Under the pieces are notes generated by a model. The model made no database searches, was not told the origin of the DNA, and was given only the letters and a program-made list of their open reading frames with translations. Both the position numbers and the translations under genes were made by a program. From JAAYBT01 sp964404395 (GTDB lineage: Bacteria > Bacillota > Clostridia > Acetivibrionales > DTU013): 7,293 nucleotides of DNA. Where the stretch lies: NCBI GenBank assembly GCA_964404395.1, contig CAYOKA010000110.1:1-7293 (forward strand), in the 5' to 3' direction. This document shows positions 1 to 5,998 of this stretch, piece by piece. Within the stretch, counting starts at the first letter, position 1. The number at the start of each line of letters is the position of its first letter.

Positions 1-1
1 T

Positions 2-2305
2 ACTACATCGGCAGTTGTGACCTTGAGGAACAAATGGTATGAACAGCTTGTTGATGCTGCGGGAGGGACAAAAAAATGGATTTACAGAACACCCTCTGAG
101 ATTGATTTGGCCGGGGTGGATATGGTGCCGCCGGTGACAGCATTAGATGTGGAAAAGGAGGAGGAATGGGTAGATCCGCTACAATTCAGGAAGGTAGCAT
201 ATGACAGTGGGGTGACGATTGATTTAGGGTGCATTGAATATACGCCGGATTTGGATTACAGCAATCTGGAGAGTATTCCGGCGGACAAAATCATAGGTTT
301 CCCTGTAACGCCTAACGATCCCAATGAGGACATTACGGATCCAGATGCCGTATTAGATAATCTCAGGCACAATATTGACATTACCATCAGCAATTTGGAG
401 CCTAATAAAACATATATAGTATGGGTGAGGGCAGCAAGGCGGAGTGTTGACCTTATTTCAGGTCCCTCCGATCCTATCATCATAACCACCTTGCCGGATC
501 TGCCCATCACGATTGAGAAACCGACAGTTCCGGTGTTTAATTATGATCATGCCGCAGATACCTATATTGATCTGGGATGGAATGTTAACAGCCAGTATGT
601 TTACTATCTGGAATACGGAACCGAGGATAGCCGCTCCAAAGCTTCCGACAATATTGTCATTACTCCAGACATGCTGGAATTTACAACATATTTTAGAGTT
701 AATGATCTTAAGCCGGATACGGTGTACTATTTCTGGCTGCAGGCAGAGGCAACCAATGCAGCAGGGGATAAAAAGAGATCGGACTTTACGGATTCTTATA
801 TTGTCAAAACAGCCAAGGACATTCCTCCGGCTACACCGCTGGGCTTTGGCGTAAAGGGAACGACAGGCTCTCTAACGAAGAACAGCATCACCTACGAATG
901 GATTGTGGAAGAAGGTATGCAGTATATCCTTGAAATTGATGATGGGATAGATTATTTTCAGAGTACGAAATATGAGATTGGTAATATTTCCGAGTTTACT
1001 GTGGAAAACCTCAGATCCAATTTTAGGTACTACGCAAGGCTCTATGCTTATGATCCCGCCAAGGGGCTTGCATCCGAGCCGACACAGAGTGTAACGGTGA
1101 GGACGCTGCGCTCCAGTGACGATTATGATTCCAGCGAGGACATTGAGGATGTAATCAGCGGAGAATTTATTATCCGGGATGCCGTATCTGTAAACGGAGT
1201 GTGGACAGTGCAGATTACAGGCGTCAATGCGGATCGTTTTGTCGAGCATGTGCAAACAGACAAGGTTCTGGATTACAATATAGATTTACGGAAGATGCCC
1301 ACAGGTACGAAAAAGATTACTGTAAAGATTTCTCAGAGAGTATTTAAGGCTCTTGGTATGCTCGGCGAGAACCTGCTCCTGACAACCCGGAGAAATACAC
1401 TGATCATCAGGCCGGGGGTGCTGGCCGACGGTAGGGGTGTTTATGGATCGGCGCAAAGAGAGGCAAATTTCATATTTGAAATTGTCCTTGACAGCGGCTC
1501 AGCGGGATGCAAGGATAATTTGACCTTTAAGACTCCTGTTTCAGAGCTTGCGGTCGGCATTTCCGATGGCATTACAACTCCCGTGAAATCCTTTCAAAAG
1601 GCATTGATAGTTATGTATGAATATACTGAGGCTGCCTGGTATAAGCATGGAACGACTGCCGGCTATGTTCTTCCGGAAGGGGAATCGATATGGGAAAAAT
1701 CCATATCAGCGGGCAGCTTCAATCCTGACGCCAATCTTGGTAAGCTGACCTTTGAAACCTTTGTACCCGGACGGATGGCAATAGCGGATCTTGGCAGCAG
1801 TTTCTTTGATGATATTTCGGGAAGCTACGCGAAAAACTCAATTTCCAACGTTGCATCAGTGCATAAATTGAAATCTGTAACGGGAAGAAAATTTGAACCC
1901 CTTCGCAATCTCTCTATTGGTGATGGTGTAAAATTTATGCTCGACATAATGGATGTCAGCTATGATAGTGACTATATGTACCTGGCTGCCAAATCCGGTA
2001 TCATACAAAACGCAGATATAAGCAGCTACTCGACGGAGTGTAGCAGAGAAAAACTAATAGCAATGGCAATGAGAGTTTGCGAGCTCAAGACCTTACAAAA
2101 AGCTAAGCCCACTATTGATGAGACCGGTGTTTATAAGGATATCGGGCAGGTGAGTCCGGCGTTGCTTTCAAAAGTCCGATTTGCAAAGGAAATTGGTGTT
2201 ATTACAAACAGATTTTCCGATACATTAGGACCAAAGGATATTGTAACGCGTGCAGAGTCAATGGTTCTAATTGAAAAGCTGCTGCGCTACGCAGGTGAAA
2301 TTTAA
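2..2305 (+). CDS. Partial cell-surface protein with fibronectin type III-like repeats and C-terminal SLH domains
   Basis: The 3' part of a gene whose start lies outside the window: the frame stays open to base 2 and the GTG at 17 has no ribosome binding site. Residues are counted from that GTG (762 to the stop). Two clear FN3-like units span about 165-266 and 269-366, with a less clear one at about 40-160; each ends in the typical 'NL-P-T-Y--W-A' strand followed by 'TTLP', 'KTA' or 'RTL'. An acidic linker (366-380, SSDDYDSSEDIED) leads to a beta-rich region (about 383-590) of a kind seen in clostridial surface proteins. Three SLH repeats follow: about 596-650 (FFDDI), 654-703 and 706-762 (YKDI, GVI, TRAE at 744-747). 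SLH domains bind secondary cell-wall polymer, so this should be an exported, wall-anchored protein. The first two SLH repeats lack TRAE. Its actual role is unknown. No U-tract terminator follows it. Confidence 0.85.
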   Translation, partial: TTSAVVTLRNKWYEQLVDAAGGTKKWIYRTPSEIDLAGVDMVPPVTALDVEKEEEWVDPLQFRKVAYDSGVTIDLGCIEYTPDLDYSNLESIPADKIIGFPVTPNDPNEDITDPDAVLDNLRHNIDITISNLEPNKTYIVWVRAARRSVDLISGPSDPIIITTLPDLPITIEKPTVPVFNYDHAADTYIDLGWNVNSQYVYYLEYGTEDSRSKASDNIVITPDMLEFTTYFRVNDLKPDTVYYFWLQAEATNAAGDKKRSDFTDSYIVKTAKDIPPATPLGFGVKGTTGSLTKNSITYEWIVEEGMQYILEIDDGIDYFQSTKYEIGNISEFTVENLRSNFRYYARLYAYDPAKGLASEPTQSVTVRTLRSSDDYDSSEDIEDVISGEFIIRDAVSVNGVWTVQITGVNADRFVEHVQTDKVLDYNIDLRKMPTGTKKITVKISQRVFKALGMLGENLLLTTRRNTLIIRPGVLADGRGVYGSAQREANFIFEIVLDSGSAGCKDNLTFKTPVSELAVGISDGITTPVKSFQKALIVMYEYTEAAWYKHGTTAGYVLPEGESIWEKSISAGSFNPDANLGKLTFETFVPGRMAIADLGSSFFDDISGSYAKNSISNVASVHKLKSVTGRKFEPLRNLSIGDGVKFMLDIMDVSYDSDYMYLAAKSGIIQNADISSYSTECSREKLIAMAMRVCELKTLQKAKPTIDETGVYKDIGQVSPALLSKVRFAKEIGVITNRFSDTLGPKDIVTRAESMVLIEKLLRYAGEI

Positions 2306-2318
2306 GAAGATAGCAAGT

Positions 2319-2333
2319 AAGGCATTTTGCCTT
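2319..2333 (+). other. Small hairpin after the SLH gene
   Basis: A perfect 6-bp inverted repeat (AAGGCA / TGCCTT) with a 3-base loop lies 14 bases after the stop codon of the surface-protein gene. No run of T follows, so it is a poor intrinsic terminator. It might protect the mRNA 3' end, or be a by-product of the neighbouring repeat, since GGCATTTTGC occurs here and again 20 bases later. Confidence 0.35.
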
Positions 2334-2465
2334 TAGAAAGGGCATTTTGCGATGTCACATGTTTCGAGTTCCGCTGCACAATATATTGCGGGTATATATG
2401 GAAGTTCGTCACTATATATTGTGCAGCTAAGTTTTATTTAGGTTACATCGCAAAAGCCTTAGAAA
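2333..2465. repeat. MITE-like nested inverted-repeat element with flanking direct repeats
   Basis: The outer arms are 2340-2355 and 2445-2458. They read GGGCATTTTGCGATGT and, on the other strand, GGCTTTTGCGATGT: 11 bp pair perfectly and the outer ends pair with one bulged A. Directly outside the arms is the same 7-mer on both sides, TTAGAAA at 2333-2339 and 2459-2465, as a target-site duplication would look. Inside is a perfect 14-bp inverted repeat, 2373-2386 against 2414-2427 (GCTGCACAATATAT). The 119-bp core codes for nothing visible and is not followed by a T-run, so it is not a normal terminator. A non-autonomous mobile element is the best reading. A structured RNA or a binding site is the alternative. 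I do not recognise the ends as those of a named IS family. Confidence 0.45.
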
Positions 2466-2516
2466 AAACATGCTAATCATCCAGTAATGGAGACGGTTAA
2501 AGAAAATTTTCATGTA

Positions 2517-2603
2517 TATGCCCCCCGCCATGCGGCAATAATTAAAAGAGAGTTTGACCGCATACAATTATGGTAAACATGCTTTTGCGGGCAGGGGGGC
2601 ATA
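2517..2603 (+). promoter_or_regulatory. Long-range hairpin masking the ywmB ribosome binding site
   Basis: Bases 2517-2529 (TATGCCCCCCGCC) pair with 2590-2603 in a 13-bp GC-rich stem broken only by one bulged A at 2593. The right arm contains the whole Shine-Dalgarno stretch AGGGGGG (2593-2599) of ywmB, and the stem ends three bases before its GTG. Inside the loop, 2530-2535 (ATGCGG) can pair with 2558-2563, while 2558-2562 can instead pair with 2586-2590, so two internal folds compete. Any transcript entering from upstream should have its ywmB RBS buried. The effect on translation is inferred from the pairing only. Confidence 0.5.
2539..2568 (+). promoter_or_regulatory. Candidate sigma-E-type promoter for ywmB-murA
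   Basis: CATACAAT at 2561-2568 is a perfect match to the mother-cell sigma-E -10 consensus (CATACAHT). The -35 partner at the expected 15-base spacing, TAATTAA (2539-2545), matches the KMATATT consensus only weakly (4 of 7). Transcription would start near 2575, about 30 bases before the GTG. An alternative sigma-A reading, TTGACC at 2554-2559, has no good -10 box. Confidence 0.4.
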
Positions 2604-2606
2604 AAT

Positions 2607-3371
2607 GTGAAAAATTTTGCTATCATCACAATACTGGTTTTAGTTTTCTCCATTTTTGTTTTATTCATGCAAACAAATCTACCGGAAGATTCGACGGCGG
2701 AGGTTATTCAAAGGGCCTTTGAAATAACCGGGGCAGATATTGTAAGCTCTGAGATTTATATCCGCGGCACTGTAAGATCAGAGAACCTGGTTTATAAGGA
2801 TGCCTGTGAGAAGCTGTCAACGGATATTATCCTGGGTTGCGGAGGTGATACTGAAAAAACTTTGCCTGTTTATAATATTATCGAAACTGACATTAGCTCC
2901 GGAACGGAAACCAATTACATAATTGACGATAATAGAAAAATCTCCATCAGCATACTAAAGGATCTTGAGCAAAAGGCTGCAAAGGGGGATTATTATCTTT
3001 CAATAAGCCTTGTTGACATGTCGCCGCAACCGGAATTAGCTAAATCTATTGAGGGAATCGAATATGCGTTGGAATATTATAATGTTGCACATGAAACAAA
3101 CATCTCCATTACAGGCAGCCTAAATGGGCAAATGGAGAATCTGGAAATTGAGGAGCTCTACAACAGAGTTTTTGAAAGCATCAATGCCAGCAGGGTTGAG
3201 GGAATGAATGGTGGCGGGCTAATCAGTGTTTCAGCGTTTTCACCGGTAATTAAGGATTCGATAAGAGTTGATGGCAAGCGAATGAATGTGAACATGGCCT
3301 CAAGATACAATTCTTACGAAGAGAGAACCTACATATGGCTTGCAACGCCTGTTATTACAACGGAGTATTGA
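2607..3371 (+). CDS. ywmB: YwmB family protein (DUF1779, 'TATA-box binding' fold)
   Basis: A 254-residue protein, about the length of B. subtilis YwmB. Residues 3-23 form a hydrophobic segment that acts as a signal peptide or membrane anchor, so the rest should lie outside the membrane. The family is recognised mainly from its C-terminal half: SVSAFSP near 207-213, then MNVNMASRY, and the ending ATPVITTEY, which resembles the typical 'TPIIT-EY' end of the family. The position directly upstream of murA, as in B. subtilis, supports the call. The family name refers to a structural resemblance only; no DNA-binding role is established and the function is unknown. The start is the GTG at 2607, 7 bases after AGGGGGG. 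An out-of-frame ATGTGA (2605-2610) overlaps it. MurA follows after 55 bases, probably in the same operon. The RBS lies in the masking hairpin described separately. Confidence 0.85.
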   Translation: MKNFAIITILVLVFSIFVLFMQTNLPEDSTAEVIQRAFEITGADIVSSEIYIRGTVRSENLVYKDACEKLSTDIILGCGGDTEKTLPVYNIIETDISSGTETNYIIDDNRKISISILKDLEQKAAKGDYYLSISLVDMSPQPELAKSIEGIEYALEYYNVAHETNISITGSLNGQMENLEIEELYNRVFESINASRVEGMNGGGLISVSAFSPVIKDSIRVDGKRMNVNMASRYNSYEERTYIWLATPVITTEY

Positions 3372-3426
3372 TTGTGATGAAGAGTATGAGTAATACAAAC
3401 GATAAAAGGCAAAGGGGAGAGTAAAC

Positions 3427-4707
3427 TTGTCCAAACTTATTATATCGGATGGCAGGCCGTTAAAGGGAAGAGTGCATGTAAGCGGGGCAAAGAATTCGAT
3501 ACTTCCGATTATTGCTGCGGCCTTGCTTGCCGATGGTAAAAGCGTGATCGATGAAATTCCTTATCTGAATGATGTGAAGATTATGTGCGATTTGGTAGAA
3601 TCACTAGGCGCATCTATCAGCCTATCAGACAATCAAAGCAAGCTGGAAATCTTTTGCGGGGGATTGTCCAACACAACGGCCCCCTATGAGCTTGTTAATA
3701 AGATGAGGGCGTCATTTTTAGTAGCGGGGCCGCTTTTGGCTAAGGCAGGATATGTACGAATATCCCTTCCGGGGGGCTGTGCTATCGGATCGAGGCCTGT
3801 AGACCTACACCTGAAAGGCTTTATGGCGCTGGGAGCAAGCATTACGCAAGGCCATGGTTATATTGAAGCAAGAAGAAATGGCAGACTTAAGGGCGGCAAG
3901 GTTTACTTAGACTTTCCCAGCGTGGGTGCTACGGAAAATATTATGATGGCAGCTACACTGGCTGAAGGCTTGACGATTATTGAAAATGCTGCAATTGAGC
4001 CGGAAATTGTCGATCTGGCAACATTTCTAACATCAATGGGGGCTGATATTAAAGGTGCCGGAACGGATACTGTGAAAATTTCCGGAGTAACAGATCTAAA
4101 AGCTGCCAGTCATACAATCATACCGGATCGCATTGAAGCAGGAACCTATATGGTGGCAGCAGCCATTACCGGCGGGGATGTAGTGGTGGAGAATGTTGTA
4201 ACCGATCATCTGAAGCCTGTTACTGCAAAGCTTCGCGAGGCCGGGGTAGAAGTATCGGAGGAGCTGACCTCCATTCGTGTAAAAAGAAGTAATTTGCAGG
4301 CGGTTGATATTAAAACTCACCCATATCCGGGCTTTCCCACAGATATGCAATCTCAGATGACTTCTCTTTTAAGCATGGCATGTGGGACCAGTATGGTAAT
4401 AGAAACAATCTTTGAAAACCGCTTCATGCATGTAAGTGAGCTCAAGAGAATGGGAGCCAGTATCAAGGTGGAAGGTAGAAGCGCCATTATAGAAGGAGGC
4501 GGCAGACTGACCGGAGCAAAGGTTAAGGCTACGGATCTGCGAGCCGGGGCAGCACTGATACTGGCAGGACTCAGCGCGGAGGGAACAACGGAAATAGAAA
4601 ACATCGAACATGTTGACAGGGGATATATAGCAATTGCTGAAAAGCTAAAAAACCTTGGAGCAAATGTTGTAAGGGTGGATGAAGACCAGGCATCTGTAAA
4701 GACATAA
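3427..4707 (+). CDS. murA: UDP-N-acetylglucosamine 1-carboxyvinyltransferase (MurA)
   Basis: A cytoplasmic enzyme that transfers enolpyruvate from PEP to UDP-GlcNAc, the first committed step of peptidoglycan synthesis. At 426 residues it is full length for the family (about 420). Key residues are all present: Lys22-Asn23 in SGAKN, the PEP-binding Cys118 in LPGGCAIGSRPVDLH, catalytic Asp306 in PGFPTDMQ, Arg372 in DLRAGAAL and Arg398 in HVDRGY. These correspond to E. coli K22/N23, C115, D305, R371 and R397. Keeping the Cys predicts sensitivity to fosfomycin. The start is the TTG at 3427, 7-8 bases after AAAGGGGAG; it gives the standard N-terminus SKLIISDGRPLKG and Lys at 22. The gene follows ywmB closely and ends before a terminator. 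Its place between ywmB and spoIID suggests a supply role in sporulation too, but housekeeping function cannot be excluded; clostridia may carry a second murA. Confidence 0.97.
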   Translation: MSKLIISDGRPLKGRVHVSGAKNSILPIIAAALLADGKSVIDEIPYLNDVKIMCDLVESLGASISLSDNQSKLEIFCGGLSNTTAPYELVNKMRASFLVAGPLLAKAGYVRISLPGGCAIGSRPVDLHLKGFMALGASITQGHGYIEARRNGRLKGGKVYLDFPSVGATENIMMAATLAEGLTIIENAAIEPEIVDLATFLTSMGADIKGAGTDTVKISGVTDLKAASHTIIPDRIEAGTYMVAAAITGGDVVVENVVTDHLKPVTAKLREAGVEVSEELTSIRVKRSNLQAVDIKTHPYPGFPTDMQSQMTSLLSMACGTSMVIETIFENRFMHVSELKRMGASIKVEGRSAIIEGGGRLTGAKVKATDLRAGAALILAGLSAEGTTEIENIEHVDRGYIAIAEKLKNLGANVVRVDEDQASVKT

Positions 4708-4751
4708 GCTTGAGATTCAGACCAAAACAATTAAGGAAGCGGAAGCGCAGG

Positions 4752-4781
4752 TCAAAGTATACGGTATAAATCGCATACTTT
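4752..4781 (+). promoter_or_regulatory. Candidate sigma-E-type promoter for spoIID, overlapping the terminator
   Basis: CATACTTT (4774-4781) matches 7 of 8 positions of the sigma-E -10 consensus. TCAAAGT (4752-4758) lies exactly 15 bases upstream and matches 5 of 7 positions of the -35 consensus. spoIID is a classic sigma-E gene in B. subtilis. The same bases form the murA terminator, so the match may be accidental. The leader would be about 100 bases. Confidence 0.3.
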
Positions 4782-4787
4782 TTTTTT
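4754..4787 (+). terminator. Intrinsic terminator after murA
   Basis: AAAGTATACGGT (4754-4765) pairs with 4770-4781 around a 4-base loop, with a single A-C mismatch and one G-T pair, and leads straight into nine T (4779-4787). It lies 46 bases after the murA stop and would end the ywmB-murA transcript. The stem is AT-rich, so efficiency may be moderate. Confidence 0.7.
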
Positions 4788-4886
4788 ATGTGAATATATA
4801 TTATGAAAAAGGAAATCAGATTTGTTTTCTCGACTATTCTGAAATAAATGGCGCTAGCTATTTTATTAGTCATTTAGGGGGGTCTA

Positions 4887-5915
4887 ATGAAAAAGCTGAT
4901 TTACTACACTGTTTTGATGCTCGCTATTGTCATAATGCTACCTATGACTATAGTAAAAGGGTGCGGCCCCTCATATGTGCCGGAACAACCTTCCCAAGAA
5001 CAAGAAAAAGGAAAAGAGAAGGTCGCCAAAATTGCACACAAAATTACCGTTTACAACCCATCATTGGACAAGACAGATGAAATGGATCTGGATGAATACA
5101 TCAAGGGGGTTGTGGCTGCCGAAATGCCGGCTGATTTTGCATTAGAAGCACTAAAAGCGCAGGCGGTTGCGGCGAGAACCTTTGCTTATGGACGCATGAC
5201 GGGAGTTTACAAATCAAAGCAGGACACCCACGAGGGTGCGGATATTTGCATTAATTCCGCACACTGCCAGGCATGGATGAGCAAAGAAAGCGCTTTGAAA
5301 AAATGGAGCGTTTTGTTTGCAAGTAGAAATTGGGGCAAAATTGAGAAAGCTGTTGATGAAACATCGGGAATGATTGTTGTATACCAGGGAAGCATCGCAA
5401 ATACACTGTTTCACGCAAGCAGCTCCGGCAAGACCGAGAATGCTGAGGATGTATGGTCAGGTGTGAGCGTACCCTACCTTCGTAGTGTGGAAAGTGAGGG
5501 GGAAGAAGCCTCGAAAGGATATGTTACTTCTATTTCCCTGGGAATAGATCAAATAAGCGAAAAGCTTCAGGAGGCATATCCGGAAAGTGTATTTGGTGAA
5601 GAGTTATTTGAGAGCATTAGAATAACGGATTACACCACAGGCGGGAGAGTAAAAGAAATAAAGGTCGGGGACATTACTATGAGGGGCACCCAGTTCAGGA
5701 CACTGTTTGGCCTGCGATCGGCTTGCTTCACAATTGAGCCGGCAGAAGATGACATGCTTAAAATCACCACAACAGGGCATGGTCATGGGGTTGGGATGAG
5801 CCAGTGGGGTGCGGATTCGCTGGCAAAAAAGGGCGGAACCTATAGGGAAATTCTCCGGCATTATTACACCGGTGTCGATATTGTATCAATACAGCATTAT
5901 GAGAGCTTAAAATAG
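4887..5915 (+). CDS. spoIID: Stage II sporulation protein D (SpoIID), peptidoglycan lytic transglycosylase
   Basis: A mother-cell membrane protein that cleaves glycan strands denuded by SpoIIP, driving septal thinning and engulfment with SpoIIM and SpoIIP. It has 342 residues. Residues 4-23 are a membrane anchor; Cys26 follows but the preceding V-K-G is not a good lipobox. A charged linker leads to the SpoIID domain. The proposed catalytic Glu is Glu79 in YIKGVVAAEMP, followed by LKAQAVAARTFA. Cys121 and Cys127 (C-x5-C, with His126) match the zinc-binding pair described for the C. difficile protein. FHASSSGKTENAEDVW and the C-terminal GHGHGVGMSQWGA (297-309) are family hallmarks. The ATG at 4887 is preceded by a strong AGGGGGG. 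The terminator upstream and the gap before the next gene suggest its own transcript, expected to depend on sigma-E. Nothing looks broken. Confidence 0.97.
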   Translation: MKKLIYYTVLMLAIVIMLPMTIVKGCGPSYVPEQPSQEQEKGKEKVAKIAHKITVYNPSLDKTDEMDLDEYIKGVVAAEMPADFALEALKAQAVAARTFAYGRMTGVYKSKQDTHEGADICINSAHCQAWMSKESALKKWSVLFASRNWGKIEKAVDETSGMIVVYQGSIANTLFHASSSGKTENAEDVWSGVSVPYLRSVESEGEEASKGYVTSISLGIDQISEKLQEAYPESVFGEELFESIRITDYTTGGRVKEIKVGDITMRGTQFRTLFGLRSACFTIEPAEDDMLKITTTGHGHGVGMSQWGADSLAKKGGTYREILRHYYTGVDIVSIQHYESLK

Positions 5916-5946
5916 AGCTAAATTCTAAAAAATTTCATCTCAATAT

Positions 5947-5975
5947 GTATATTGTTGCCATATGCGGAAACAATA
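5947..5975 (+). promoter_or_regulatory. Candidate sigma-F promoter for spoIIQ
   Basis: GGAAACAATA (5966-5975) fits every fixed position of the forespore sigma-F -10 consensus (GGNNANANTW). GTATA (5947-5951) fits the -35 consensus GYWTA. The spacer is 14 bases, about one shorter than the usual 15-16. Transcription would start near 5981, just before the GGAGGTGG ribosome binding site. B. subtilis spoIIQ is a strong sigma-F gene, so the context agrees. Confidence 0.55.
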
Positions 5976-5981
5976 TTTTAT

Positions 5982-5989
5982 GGAGGTGG
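5982..5989 (+). promoter_or_regulatory. Ribosome binding site fixing the spoIIQ start
   Basis: GGAGGTGG lies 9 bases before the ATG at 5999. The in-frame ATG at 5945 has no such site and would add residues (MYIVAICGNN...) encoded by the promoter region. The start at 5999 is therefore preferred. Confidence 0.85.
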
Positions 5990-5998
5990 AATCCTAAT

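Noticed and set aside
17..19. GTG at 17 as the true start of the surface-protein gene
   Set aside because: No ribosome binding site precedes it and the frame is open to the window edge. The sequence reads as the middle of a protein.
872..1255. Minus-strand open frame inside the surface-protein gene
   Set aside because: It is fully antisense to a well-supported gene, with no recognisable domain or ribosome binding site.
2333..2465. Nested inverted repeat as an intrinsic terminator of the surface-protein gene
   Set aside because: No T-run follows either stem on the plus strand, and the inner loop is 27 bases long.
2554..2580. Sigma-A promoter TTGACC plus a -10 near 2575
   Set aside because: The -35 is good but no acceptable TATAAT-like box lies at 16-18 bases; the sigma-E -10 in the same place is better.
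3377..3424. A 15-codon leader reading frame (MKSMSNTNDK...) before murA
   Set aside because: It has no convincing ribosome binding site (only CGGAG 11 bases upstream), is very short, and has no recognisable attenuator structure.
4911..4970. Lipoprotein signal at SpoIID Cys26
   Set aside because: The residues before the Cys (V-K-G) do not fit a lipobox because of the lysine. A plain N-terminal membrane anchor is usual for SpoIID.
4790..5080. A 96-residue frame overlapping the start of spoIID
   Set aside because: It lies mostly inside spoIID in another frame, has no ribosome binding site, and its arginine-rich tail reflects the charged linker codons of spoIID.
5945..5998. Upstream ATG extending spoIIQ by 18 residues
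   Set aside because: It has no ribosome binding site, and the extension covers the sigma-F-like promoter and the GGAGGTGG site that serves the ATG at 5999.
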